In this document: positions 1 to 8,763 of the stretch, in pieces
Layout of the letters: each line of letters begins with the position of its first letter
How positions within the stretch are numbered: the first letter of the stretch is position 1
Notes under the pieces: generated by a model
The model's input: the letters and a program-made list of their open reading frames with translations, nothing else
The model's database searches: none
What the model was told of the DNA's origin: nothing
From: Clostridia bacterium
GTDB taxonomy: Bacteria > Bacillota > Clostridia > Oscillospirales > Acutalibacteraceae
Assembly: GCA_017395425.1 (NCBI GenBank)
Contig: JAFPUM010000043.1
Location: 1-64,000, forward strand
Direction: 5' to 3'
Length of the DNA: 64,000 bases
Translations under genes and position numbers: made by a program

Positions 1-561
1 AACGCAACCTATATGAAAATTACGTCGCTGAAAATCACCGGACAGCCTTCGCCTGTCACGGCAAAATCCGGCGATCTGGTGACGTTCAACGTAGCGGCGT
101 CGGGTCCCGGCATCACCTACCAATGGCAGCTTTCCGACGATCAGGGCAAGACGTGGCGCAACAGCAAAGCCACCACCGCCAGCTATTCCACCACCCTCAG
201 CACCACCAACAACGGACGGTATCTGCGCTGTGTCGTGACCGACAAGTACGGCAACTCCGTCAAATCGGACGCCGCCTACATGAAGATTACCTCGCTTGCC
301 ATCACCGGTCAGCCGTCCAACGCGACCGGCAAAAAAGGCGACACCGTCAAATTCACCGTGACCGCCAAGGGACCGGGCATCACCTATCAGTGGCAGCTCT
401 CCGACGATCAGGGCAAGACGTGGCGCAACAGTTCCAATACGACAAACCAGTACGCCACCACCCTCAGTGACAAGAACAACGGCAGATACGTCCGCTGTGT
501 GGTCACCGACAAGTACGGCAATGCCGTCAAATCCAACGCGGTCAGCATGAAGATCAAGTAG
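1..561 (+). CDS. C-terminal end of a surface protein with tandem Ig-like repeats (5' partial)
   Basis: The reading frame is open to the left edge of the window, so the start lies outside. What remains is two near-identical Ig-like units of about 89 residues (267 bp period; the units begin near nt 13 and nt 280). Each carries the pattern ITGQPS, GITYQWQLSDDQGKTW and GRYxRCVVTDKYGN, with the Trp and Cys expected for an Ig/bacterial Ig-like beta-sandwich core. Such repeats usually form stalks of secreted or cell-surface proteins. No cell-wall anchor, SH3 or transmembrane tail follows: the protein ends directly after the last repeat (MKIK). Ligand and enzymatic role cannot be judged from this fragment. 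A strong terminator follows at 604-651. Confidence 0.75.
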   Translation, partial: NATYMKITSLKITGQPSPVTAKSGDLVTFNVAASGPGITYQWQLSDDQGKTWRNSKATTASYSTTLSTTNNGRYLRCVVTDKYGNSVKSDAAYMKITSLAITGQPSNATGKKGDTVKFTVTAKGPGITYQWQLSDDQGKTWRNSSNTTNQYATTLSDKNNGRYVRCVVTDKYGNAVKSNAVSMKIK

Positions 562-603
562 TTTTTCCGTTCCGGTTTGCATACCGCCAATCGTTAATAC
601 ACC

Positions 604-651
604 CCTCCCCCGCAGCCATTCTGACAGGACGGCTGCGAGGGAGGACTTTTT
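604..651 (+). terminator. Rho-independent terminator of the Ig-repeat gene
   Basis: A 14-bp GC-rich stem (left arm 604-617, right arm 631-644) with a 13-nt loop is followed by a T run. It closes the Ig-repeat gene. Confidence 0.85.
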
Positions 652-678
652 ATTCGGGCGTAAAATTTCCGTTTGGCA

Positions 679-707
679 TTGCAATTCGGAGAAAACAATG
701 GTATAAT
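679..707 (+). promoter_or_regulatory. Sigma-A promoter for the 840 gene
   Basis: TTGCAA (679-684), 17-bp spacer, TATAAT (702-707). This leaves an mRNA leader of about 125 nt before the AAGGAGGT ribosome site at 821-828. Confidence 0.7.
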
Positions 708-839
708 AATCTTACATAAATTTTCAGTGGATTCTTAAATAAAATTGGTGATGTTATGAGGAAACAGCCGGACATCCGATGATATCCCGATTCCCGGCTG
801 TCGCCGCTGACACACTGACAAGGAGGTTACCCGTTTATT

Positions 840-2309
840 ATGATTGACCGCTCCAAAGAAATCTTCGGCAACCCCATCCCCAAAAAGGCGCAGAAAAAAG
901 CCGCCCAGTCCAAAAAGAAATTCGCCAAAAAGTTCGGCGACGACAGCGGCGCGGATTACAGCGTCAAGATTGTGAAAAACGCCTGTCTCTTTGACCCGCT
1001 CGGCGTGCTGGATATCCGCGTCGATGAAGGCACGGGGGATATCCCCTTCGACACCGAAAAGGGCGTCATTGTGGGCAATATCCGCATGGGCTTCGGTCAC
1101 TACCGCATCTCTATGGCAATGGCGTCCGCCGCCCACGCGCTGGGCTACACCCCCTACTGGATGGATCTCAATTCCTATCCCAATACCACCTGCACCAAGG
1201 TCATCAGCGCGCAGAACGACCTCTATTCGATGGGCTCCCGTCTCTCCCAGAAGAGCAAGCTCTTCAACAAGAAGTACTGGGAACCGCTCAATTATGAGGG
1301 CTTCCGGCAGCTCACCTATAACGCCGGCGACCAGAAGAACGCCGAACTGATGGCGCCTGTATTTAAAAATATCCCCAAGGAAATCCCGGTCATCGGCACC
1401 CACGTCTGGCCGGCACAGGCGGCGCTTCACGCGGGTATGCTTCATGTGGTCAACGCCATCCCCGACAACTGGCCCATGGCGCTCCATTTCGCGGAAGGCA
1501 GCGTTCACACCATCCAGACCCGGCAGTCCTATATGGGCTACCGCATTCTCAACGGTATGCAGGGCAGCGACGTATTAAACCCCATGCCCGCGGACAGTCT
1601 GGTGTACACGGGGCATTACATCGACCACGAATTTGTCGCCAACCTCGACGCGGACTGCGACGCGCGAACGGCACGCAAGGCAGCCGGCAAGCCCATGCGC
1701 TTCCTGCTGACCATCGGCGGCGCGGGCGCGCAGCGGGAACTCTTTCAGGCGATTATCAAGCATCTTCTTCCCGCGATTACATCCGGCAAGGCGGCACTGT
1801 ATGTCAACGTCGGCGATTACAAAAAGGTCTGGGACGAACTCTGCAAGAAAATCAAGGGGCTGAAAGAGGTCAGCACCGAACACTTCAATCACTGGTCCGA
1901 CACCAATGCCTTCGCGCAGTCCGCGATGGACGGCGACGTGACCGGCGTACACGCCTTCTGGCATGAGAATATCTTCGAGGCGGTCTACTGCACCAACCTC
2001 CTCATGCGTTCCGCCGACGTGCTGGTGACAAAGCCCAGCGAGCTGGCGTTCTATCCCATCCCCAAGCTGTTCCTCAAGCGCATCGGCGGACACGAGAAAT
2101 GGGGCGCGATTCATTCCGCCGAATGCGGTGACGGCACACTCGAATGCGAGGACGTGCCGCATACGCTCCAAATGCTCGATCTCTTCCTGGGCGAGAGCGA
2201 CCTCTTCGGGCAGATGTGCGACTGTATCAAAGCCAACAACGCGGCGGGACTGTATAACGGCGCCTACAACGCTGTGAAACTCGCCATGGGATTGAAACAA
2301 AGTAAATAA
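840..2309 (+). CDS. GT-B-fold glycosyltransferase-like protein, function unknown
   Basis: A 489-residue protein starting at ATG after AAGGAGGT. After a Lys-rich N-terminus (residues 1-30), residues about 79-97 carry a G-x-G-H motif (RMGFGHYRISMAMASA) like the acceptor-side motif of MGDG-synthase/MurG-type GT-B enzymes. Residues about 288-301 (FLLTIGGAGAQREL) resemble the start of the nucleotide-sugar domain of the same fold. There is no signal peptide or obvious membrane segment, so it is probably cytosolic or membrane-peripheral. It stands directly upstream of a sugar symporter and an alpha-galactosidase, 55 bp before the symporter, so it may be co-transcribed. The fold assignment is an inference from two motifs. 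Donor and acceptor are unknown. Confidence 0.55.
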   Translation: MIDRSKEIFGNPIPKKAQKKAAQSKKKFAKKFGDDSGADYSVKIVKNACLFDPLGVLDIRVDEGTGDIPFDTEKGVIVGNIRMGFGHYRISMAMASAAHALGYTPYWMDLNSYPNTTCTKVISAQNDLYSMGSRLSQKSKLFNKKYWEPLNYEGFRQLTYNAGDQKNAELMAPVFKNIPKEIPVIGTHVWPAQAALHAGMLHVVNAIPDNWPMALHFAEGSVHTIQTRQSYMGYRILNGMQGSDVLNPMPADSLVYTGHYIDHEFVANLDADCDARTARKAAGKPMRFLLTIGGAGAQRELFQAIIKHLLPAITSGKAALYVNVGDYKKVWDELCKKIKGLKEVSTEHFNHWSDTNAFAQSAMDGDVTGVHAFWHENIFEAVYCTNLLMRSADVLVTKPSELAFYPIPKLFLKRIGGHEKWGAIHSAECGDGTLECEDVPHTLQMLDLFLGESDLFGQMCDCIKANNAAGLYNGAYNAVKLAMGLKQSK

Positions 2310-2364
2310 TACGGATCGTTTGTTCCGTATCATATCGTAAATCAACACCATCAAGGAGGACAAC

Positions 2365-4179
2365 ATGAAACGGTTAAGTAAAAGACAAATGCGTATTTTC
2401 GCAGTAGGACAGCTGGGCTGGTCCATGCTCAGCGGCATCATCAGCGCGTGGTTCGTCACCTTCTATCTCCCCACGCAGGCGGATATCGAGGGCGGCGCTC
2501 AGCAGTACATCGTCCCCGGTCTGGTGATCGGCGGATTTTTGACCATTCTGGGTCTGATTACCGCTCTTTCGCGTGTATTTGACGCGATTACCGACCCGCT
2601 GATCGCCTCCATGTCCGACAGAAGCAAAAACAAGCGCGGCAGACGCATTCCCTTCATGCAGTACGCCGCCCTGCCGCTTTCCGCTGTCACGGTGCTGCTG
2701 TTCTGCGCGCCGGTGGAGAAAATCAGCGGCATCAATATTCTCTGGATTTCTGTCTTTATCGTGCTGTTCTATCTCTTCATGACCATGTACTGCACGCCCT
2801 ACAACGCCCTGATCTCCGAATTCGGCAAGACGCAGGACGACCGTATGTACATCTCCACCGCGATTTCCCTGACCTTCTTCGCCGGCACCATGCTCGCCTA
2901 TACCCCCTTCGTCTTCGCGGGAATGCTCCGCGAATCGTTCGGCTTCGCGTGGAGCTATCGCATCTGCTTTATCGTGCTGGCGGTTGTCGCCTGTGTCTGT
3001 ATGCTGATTCCCACCTTCTGCCTCAAGGAGAAGGAATTCGTCGATACAAAGCCCTCCGAGGTCAATATGCTCAAGTCCCTCGGCGCGACCTTCAAAAACG
3101 GCAGTTTCCGCACCTTTGTCGGCTCGGACATCATGTACTGGGTGGGCTTGACGCTCTTCCAGACCGGTCTGCCCTTCTTCGTCAAGGTCTCCATGAACAT
3201 CGACGAGTCCTTCACCATGTATTTCCTCGGCGGTATGACGGTGCTTTCCGCCTGCTTCTATCCGGTTGTTTCGGGTCTGGTTAAGAAATTCGGCAAGAAA
3301 AAGCTGGTCATCACCGGCTTCCTCGGACTGGCGCTCGCCTATGTGGTCGCCACGCTGATCGGCATTCTCGGCACCGCCGAAAATCCCGGTCTGCTGGGCA
3401 TCGGCTCGGTTCCCGGCGTGTTCTTCGGCATTGCGATCTGCGTGATCGCGGCATTTCCGATGGCGCTTCTGGGCATCATTCCGCAGTCCATCGTCGCAGA
3501 CGTCGCTGAAGCGGACGGCATTGTGACCGGCGAGAACCGCGAAGGAATGTTCTTTGCGGCGCGCACCTTTGCGATGAAATTCGGTCAGTCGCTTGCTATG
3601 CTCATCTTCACCTCTCTCGCGATTATCGGCACCACCCAGAACACCAACAGCAACGATATCACCGCCTCGGTTCTTGGTATGACCATTGTCGGCATTGTCG
3701 CGGTCGTATTCTGCGTACTCGGCGCCATCATTCTCGGCTTCTACAATGAGAAGAAGGTTATGGGAACCATCGACGAAAAGAACAAGGCACTGACAGCAAA
3801 CACAGAAGATGAAGTTCCCGCGACGGAAGATATTTCTACCACGGAAGAAGCTCCTGTAACCGAAGAAGCACCCGCGACGGAAGAAGCTCCCGCGGAGGTT
3901 GAAAATACTCCCGCGACGGAAGACGTTCCCGCGACGGAAGACGCTCCTGCGGAGGTTGAAGATGTTCCTGCGGACGTTGAAAATATCGTCGATACAGAGA
4001 ATCAGCCCACCGCGGAGGAAATTGAAAAAGAAATAAGAGAAATCAGCGAAGTTCCCTCGACGGAGGAAATTCCCGCGACGGAAGAAGCGGCTACGGACGT
4101 TGAAAATGCTCCGGCAGTGGAGGAGGAAGAGGACAGCGGCATCATCACCAAATTCCCCAGCGATGAGGAGGAGGCGTGA
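2365..4179 (+). CDS. GPH-family sugar:cation symporter (MFS) with acidic repeat tail
   Basis: A 604-residue transporter with about 12 hydrophobic segments in residues 1-480. The loop DPLIASMSDRSKNKRGRRIPF after TM2-TM3 is the hallmark of glycoside-pentoside-hexuronide symporters (MelB, XylP). The alpha-galactosidase starts 6 bp after its stop, so melibiose or raffinose-type alpha-galactosides are the likely substrates, taken up with Na+ or H+. Unusual: residues about 475-604 form a cytosolic acidic tail of degenerate repeats (PATEE, PAEVE, TEDVPATED). Some GPH symporters have a C-terminal IIA-like domain, but this tail is low-complexity and does not look like IIA. The start is the ATG after AAGGAGGA. 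Confidence is high for the family and moderate for the substrate. Confidence 0.85.
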   Translation: MKRLSKRQMRIFAVGQLGWSMLSGIISAWFVTFYLPTQADIEGGAQQYIVPGLVIGGFLTILGLITALSRVFDAITDPLIASMSDRSKNKRGRRIPFMQYAALPLSAVTVLLFCAPVEKISGINILWISVFIVLFYLFMTMYCTPYNALISEFGKTQDDRMYISTAISLTFFAGTMLAYTPFVFAGMLRESFGFAWSYRICFIVLAVVACVCMLIPTFCLKEKEFVDTKPSEVNMLKSLGATFKNGSFRTFVGSDIMYWVGLTLFQTGLPFFVKVSMNIDESFTMYFLGGMTVLSACFYPVVSGLVKKFGKKKLVITGFLGLALAYVVATLIGILGTAENPGLLGIGSVPGVFFGIAICVIAAFPMALLGIIPQSIVADVAEADGIVTGENREGMFFAARTFAMKFGQSLAMLIFTSLAIIGTTQNTNSNDITASVLGMTIVGIVAVVFCVLGAIILGFYNEKKVMGTIDEKNKALTANTEDEVPATEDISTTEEAPVTEEAPATEEAPAEVENTPATEDVPATEDAPAEVEDVPADVENIVDTENQPTAEEIEKEIREISEVPSTEEIPATEEAATDVENAPAVEEEEDSGIITKFPSDEEEA

Positions 4180-4185
4180 CCTGCC

Positions 4186-6537
4186 ATGATCCGTCAACTC
4201 AAAGGCGAGACGCCTGTCTTTGTCCTCGATACCGACCGCACGTCCTACGTCTTTTCGGTGCGACCGTCGGGACATCTCGAACATCTCTATTACGGCGCGA
4301 AAATCACCGTCGATAAGGCGGAAGACTGCGACGTCTTCCGCGAGAAACGCGAATTTGAACTCGGCAATGTGATTGCCTATTCCGACGAATACCCCACCAC
4401 CCTGCCGGAAGACCTGTGTCTCGAAATGTCCTCCGGCGGTCACGGGGATATCCGCGAACCCTTTGTGGAAACCGTCCGACCCGACGGCTGCCGCAGTTCG
4501 GATTTTACCTTTGCGGGCTATGACATCACCAACCAGCGTCCCCCGCTGGAAACCCTTCCCTGTTCCTATTCGCCCGACGGCAAAACCGAACATCTCTGTA
4601 TCACGCTCACCGACGGCGACCTCACAATGGAGCTGCATTACTGCGTCTATCCCGAATGCGACGTGATCACCCGCAGCGCCAAGCTCATCAACAAGGGAAG
4701 TGACACCGTCGAGATCGAACGGCTCATGAGCTGCCAGATCGACCTGCCCTTCTCCGGCGTGGGGATTACCTCCTTCCACGGCGCGTGGACGCGGGAAATG
4801 GGCAAAAGCACCGTCACTCTCCCCGCGGGCAAGTTTGTGATGGAATCGCGGGCGGGCTGTTCCTCCAGCCGCGCCAATCCCTTCTTTATGGTGCATTCTC
4901 CCGACGCTTCCGAACAGTCGGGCAGTGTGTACGGCTTCAACCTGATTTACAGCGGCAACCATTACGCCGCCGTGGAAGTCAGCGCCTTCGGCAAGACCCG
5001 CATTGTCAGCGGCATTCAGCCCGAAGGCTTCCGCTGGCTGCTGCACGGCGGGGAATGCTTTGAAACCCCCGAAGCCGTCATGACCTATTCCGACGGCGGC
5101 TTTTCGGGACAGAGCGTCCATATGCACCGCTTTGTCAATACCCACATCGTGCGCGGTCACTGGCGCTACCGTCAGCGCCCCCTGCTGCTCAACAGCTGGG
5201 AAGCCTGCTATTTCAACATCTCCGAATCCACGCTGGTCAATCTCGCCTCGTCCGCCAAGGAACTTGGCTTGGAAATGATGGTCATGGACGACGGCTGGTT
5301 CGGTCAGCGCAACGATGACCGCCGCTCCCTCGGCGACTGGGACGCCAATCCCAAAAAGCTCCCCCACGGTCTCAAGGGACTGAGCGACAAAGTGAAATAT
5401 GCCGGCGTGAATTTCGGCGTCTGGGTGGAGCCGGAGATGATCAACACCGACAGCGAATTATACCGTCAGCACCCGGACTGGGTCATGGCGTCACCCGACG
5501 GTCTGCACTCCGAGGGACGGCACCAGCGCATTCTCGACCTCGCCAATCCCGACGTGGTGCGCTTCGTCACCGATAAGATGACCGAGGTCTTCACGCAGTC
5601 CCGCGCCGATTATGTCAAGTGGGACATGAACCGCATCTTCTCCGACGTATTCTCTCCCTTCCTGCCCGCGCAGCAGCAGGGCGAAACCGCTCACCGCTAC
5701 ATCTGCGGGCTGTATCAGATCATGGGCGAGTTGGTCAAACGCTTCCCGAAGGTGCTGTTTGAAGGCTGCGCGTCGGGCGGCAACCGCTTTGATCTCGGCA
5801 TCCTCTGCTACTTCCCCCAGATCTGGGCGAGCGACAACACCGATGCCATCAGCCGCGCCGCCATTCAGGAGGGATACAGCTACGGCTATCCCCAGTCCTG
5901 CTATACGGCTCACGTCTCCGCTAGTCCCAACCATCAGACGCTGCGCGAAACGTCACTCAACACGCGATTCCATGTGGCGGCATTCGGCGTGCTGGGGTAC
6001 GAATGCGACGTGCGCGACCTCAGCGGCGAGAATAAGGAAAAGCTCCGCGAGCAGATTGCACTTTACAAAAAGCTTCGGGCGATCTTACAGTTCGGACAGT
6101 TCTACCGCATACGCACCGGCAACGTTCACGAATGGATTTGCGTTTCTCCCGATCAGAAACAGGCAGTGGGAATGCTGCTGCAGGAATTGGTCAGACCCAA
6201 TACGCAGGCGGAACGCTTCGTCGCGGTGGGTCTGAATCCGAAAGCCGCCTACCGTTTTTACAGTGTGTCCGACCGGGTGGATATCATGCAGTTTGGCAGT
6301 CTGATCAATACGCTGGCGCCGGTTCACGTCAAACAGGATTCGCTGATGCATAACGTCATTGCCAAGGCGGTGAAGCTCAACGGTGAAGCCGAGGACGTCA
6401 CCGCCACAGGTCAAGTGCTAATGAATACCGGCGTAGCGCTGAAACCGGCATTTTCCGGCACAGGGTTCAATGAGAATGTGCGGGTCTTCCCCGATTTCGC
6501 GTCGAGGCTGTATTTTATGGAGCAAGTCGGTAATTAG
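4186..6537 (+). CDS. Alpha-galactosidase, glycoside hydrolase family 36
   Basis: A 783-residue GH36 enzyme that hydrolyses terminal alpha-1,6-galactose from melibiose, raffinose or stachyose. The N-terminal beta-supersandwich (about 1-330) is followed by a TIM barrel. The nucleophile is Asp480 in KWDMNR and the acid/base is Asp550 in WASDNTDAISR. Other family motifs are MVMDDGWFGQR and GVWVEPEMINTDS, and GCASGGNRFD precedes the acid/base. There is no signal peptide, which fits hydrolysis inside the cell after uptake by the upstream symporter 6 bp away. The TAG stop lies in the AATTAGCCGCG start of a family-A repeat, so the repeat supplies the stop codon. Strand-displaced galT downstream completes a galactose route. 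Confidence 0.95.
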   Translation: MIRQLKGETPVFVLDTDRTSYVFSVRPSGHLEHLYYGAKITVDKAEDCDVFREKREFELGNVIAYSDEYPTTLPEDLCLEMSSGGHGDIREPFVETVRPDGCRSSDFTFAGYDITNQRPPLETLPCSYSPDGKTEHLCITLTDGDLTMELHYCVYPECDVITRSAKLINKGSDTVEIERLMSCQIDLPFSGVGITSFHGAWTREMGKSTVTLPAGKFVMESRAGCSSSRANPFFMVHSPDASEQSGSVYGFNLIYSGNHYAAVEVSAFGKTRIVSGIQPEGFRWLLHGGECFETPEAVMTYSDGGFSGQSVHMHRFVNTHIVRGHWRYRQRPLLLNSWEACYFNISESTLVNLASSAKELGLEMMVMDDGWFGQRNDDRRSLGDWDANPKKLPHGLKGLSDKVKYAGVNFGVWVEPEMINTDSELYRQHPDWVMASPDGLHSEGRHQRILDLANPDVVRFVTDKMTEVFTQSRADYVKWDMNRIFSDVFSPFLPAQQQGETAHRYICGLYQIMGELVKRFPKVLFEGCASGGNRFDLGILCYFPQIWASDNTDAISRAAIQEGYSYGYPQSCYTAHVSASPNHQTLRETSLNTRFHVAAFGVLGYECDVRDLSGENKEKLREQIALYKKLRAILQFGQFYRIRTGNVHEWICVSPDQKQAVGMLLQELVRPNTQAERFVAVGLNPKAAYRFYSVSDRVDIMQFGSLINTLAPVHVKQDSLMHNVIAKAVKLNGEAEDVTATGQVLMNTGVALKPAFSGTGFNENVRVFPDFASRLYFMEQVGN

Positions 6538-6758
6538 CCGCGAAGCGGCGCGGGGTGCAGGGGGTAAGCTCCCTGCCGAGGTCAAGGGCGAGTAGCCCTT
6601 GCAGGGGACCGGGGGCAGCGCCACCGGCAGGCAGCACAGCGTGCTGCCGGGCGAGACGCGCCCAACTCTCAAACGGGGAAGGGCGAATGCAAACGGGGAA
6701 CCCCACCAAAGCAAATCGCGCCCATCTCTCAAACGGGGAAGGGCGAACTCCCAAACAG
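6532..6758 (+). repeat. Family-A repeat copy 1, begins at the GH36 stop codon
   Basis: Modules in order: ATTAGCCGCGAAGCGGCGCGG, a GGTAAGCTCCCTGCCGAGG palindrome, an AAGGGC..GCCCTT hairpin, a GGGGGCAGCGCC block, a GGCAGGC..GCTGCC hairpin, then two 60-bp units ending in GGGGAAGGGCGAA. It is oriented with the upstream gene. Confidence 0.85.
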
Positions 6759-6776
6759 ATCATATAATATTAAATA

Positions 6777-6823
6777 AACGAACTGTTAAGATTGAAATTA
6801 TCTCAACAGTTCGTTATTTTTTA
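6777..6823. terminator. Terminator between GH36 and galT
   Basis: An 11-bp stem (AACGAACTGTT/AACAGTTCGTT) followed by a T run on the plus strand. It sits between two inverted family-A copies at the convergent ends of the alpha-galactosidase gene and galT. Confidence 0.8.
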
Positions 6824-6849
6824 GCCGATATTTGACAATCGGGTTTACG

Positions 6850-7046
6850 AATGCAGGGAGGTTCCCCGTTTGTATTCGCCCTACCCCGCTGGTTGTCTTG
6901 GCGCGATTCGCTCGGCAGGCTTCCGCCTGCCTGCCGGTGGCGCTGCCCCCGGTCCCCTGCAAGGGCTACTCGCCCTTGACCTCGGCAGGGAGCTCACCCC
7001 CTGCACCCCGCGCCGCTGCGCGGCTAATTGGCGCTTCGCGCTTTTT
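6850..7046 (-). repeat. Family-A repeat copy 2, 3' of galT
   Basis: Same modules as copy 1 but reversed, beginning directly after the galT stop on the minus strand. It includes the GCGCGAAGCGCC and AATTAGCCGCGCAGCGGCG palindromes. Copies 1 and 2 form a long imperfect inverted repeat around the terminator. Confidence 0.85.
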
Positions 7047-7050
7047 TATT

Positions 7051-8538
7051 TTATATTGTTTTAATAAACCGGTCAAACGCCGCCTGTCCCGCTTCATCCC
7101 GCTTGAACACGCCCGCGTCCTCCAGCACGTGCAGAAATACCTTACCCACTTCGGCTTCGAGTATGGCGCGCACCGTCGCGCTATCCCTTCCCTTCAGACC
7201 CGGCACAAAGTCCGCCGCCCAGTCCGCGTGCTTGGCAATGGATTCCTCCGACGCGATATCTTTCCCGGCAATGATGAATTCCTCCAGCAAATCCAGTTCC
7301 TTCTGCAGGCGCGACGGCAGCACCGCCAGTCCCATCACTTCAATCAGACCGATATTTTCCTTCTTGATATGGTGCCACTGCGCGTGAGGATGATACAGTC
7401 CCATCGGATATTCCGGCGTGGTGAGATTATTCCGCAGACAGAGGTCGATTTCATACGCCGTCCCCCGTCGGCGGGCAATGGGCGTAATGGTATTGTGAGG
7501 CGTGCCGTCGGTCTCGGCAAGAATCATGGCGGATTCGTCCGTATATCCCCGCCATTTTTCCAGAATCCGTCCCGCCAGTTTCACCAGTGTCTCCGGACGC
7601 GCGCCGGTCAGACGGATCACCGACAGCGGCCATTTGACCACGCCGCACGCCACATCCTCAAAACCGCTCACCGTAAATGTCCGCTCCACCGGCGCGGTTT
7701 CCATCGCGAAGGTGTAGCGTCCCCCCTGAAAATGGTCGTGGCTCAGAATCGACCCTCCCACGATGGGCAGATCGGCGTTGGAACCCACAAAATAATGGGG
7801 GAACTGCGTGACAAAATCAAACAGGCGCGTAAAGGCGCGCTCGTCAATCTTCATGGGAACGTGCCGGCTGTTGAACACGATGCAATGTTCGTTGTAGTAG
7901 ACATAAGGGGAATACTGCAAAAACCAGTCTTCCCCGCCCAGTGTCAGCGGAATCACGCGGTGATTGGAACGTCCGGGATGACCGATGCGTCCCGCGTAGC
8001 CCTCGTTCTCGGCACAGAGCTGACAGAGAGGATACGCGGTGGACTGGGTTCTGCCCGCCGCGGCAATATCGCGGGGATCCTTTTCGGGCTTGGAAAGGTT
8101 GATGGTCACGTCAACCTCCCCGTATTCGCTCGGCACCTTCCATTTGCGGTCGCGGGCGATACGGTCGCGGCGGATGTAATTGGTGTCGCCGCTCAGCCTG
8201 TAATAATAATCGGTGGCTTCCTGCGGAGAATGCGCGTATTTCGCCCGGAATGCCGCGATAACCTGCGACGGTCTTGGCGTGAGGCAGTTCATGAGTTTTG
8301 CGTCGAAGATGTCGCGATTTTCGCCGCTGTCGGGAATAATCCCCCGTTCCACGGCACTGTCGGTCAGTTCCCGCAGCAGTTCCCCGAGCGGAATGCCCGG
8401 ACGGGGCGGCGTTTCCTCGTAGCCGTCCTCCCGCAGCAGATCGAGCAGCAGATTCCGCGTGTAAATGCGCTCGGATGTGTCGGTCAGACCGGCGTCGATG
8501 CCGTATTGCACCAGATCGGTGATGGCTTGGCTGATCAT
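7051..8538 (-). CDS. galT: UDP-glucose--hexose-1-phosphate uridylyltransferase, class II GalT
   Basis: A 495-residue enzyme that exchanges galactose-1-phosphate with UDP-glucose in the Leloir pathway. It belongs to the Firmicutes class II type rather than the roughly 350-residue HIT-type E. coli enzyme. The uridylylated active-site region is HPHAQWHHIKKENIGLIEV (HPH at residues 383-385), followed by MGLAVLPSRL, which is diagnostic of the class. The start is an ATG preceded by AGGAGGG, with a TTGCAT-17-TATAAT promoter just upstream. It is convergent with the alpha-galactosidase gene and supplies the next catabolic step. No galactokinase or UDP-galactose epimerase is encoded nearby, so these must lie elsewhere. 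Confidence 0.95.
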   Translation of the reverse strand: MISQAITDLVQYGIDAGLTDTSERIYTRNLLLDLLREDGYEETPPRPGIPLGELLRELTDSAVERGIIPDSGENRDIFDAKLMNCLTPRPSQVIAAFRAKYAHSPQEATDYYYRLSGDTNYIRRDRIARDRKWKVPSEYGEVDVTINLSKPEKDPRDIAAAGRTQSTAYPLCQLCAENEGYAGRIGHPGRSNHRVIPLTLGGEDWFLQYSPYVYYNEHCIVFNSRHVPMKIDERAFTRLFDFVTQFPHYFVGSNADLPIVGGSILSHDHFQGGRYTFAMETAPVERTFTVSGFEDVACGVVKWPLSVIRLTGARPETLVKLAGRILEKWRGYTDESAMILAETDGTPHNTITPIARRRGTAYEIDLCLRNNLTTPEYPMGLYHPHAQWHHIKKENIGLIEVMGLAVLPSRLQKELDLLEEFIIAGKDIASEESIAKHADWAADFVPGLKGRDSATVRAILEAEVGKVFLHVLEDAGVFKRDEAGQAAFDRFIKTI

Positions 8539-8562
8539 GGAATCAATCCCTCCTTTCTTTTT

Positions 8563-8591
8563 ATTATAAACGAAAATACCGCGGAATGCAA
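8563..8591 (-). promoter_or_regulatory. galT promoter
   Basis: On the minus strand, TTGCAT (8591-8586), 17 bp, TATAAT (8568-8563). The predicted start is only about 18 nt upstream of the ATG, so the leader is very short. Confidence 0.6.
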
Positions 8592-8651
8592 TACCTTTCC
8601 CAGCTTCCGCTTATCATCAAAACAAATCTTCTTTTGGATTGTGGAATATGA

Positions 8652-8680
8652 TTGACAAACCGCACAACGAAAGGTATAAT
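8652..8680 (+). promoter_or_regulatory. Consensus sigma-A promoter of the P-type ATPase
   Basis: Perfect TTGACA (8652-8657), 17-bp spacer and TATAAT (8675-8680). It is divergent from the galT promoter. Confidence 0.85.
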
Positions 8681-8763
8681 AAGAAAGACAAACGCGATGT
8701 GGATTCTCACAATGAAACCGCATCAGGATACTTCTCATCTCATGAAAGAAAGGGCAGTCGTTT

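Noticed and set aside
2374..5367. A 997-codon open frame on the minus strand opposite the symporter and alpha-galactosidase genes
   Set aside because: It runs opposite two clear genes, has no ribosome site and a composition typical of a GC-rich antisense frame.
6832..8655. A 607-codon plus-strand frame across a repeat and galT
   Set aside because: Its first part is repeat sequence and the rest is antisense to galT, whose class II motifs are clear.
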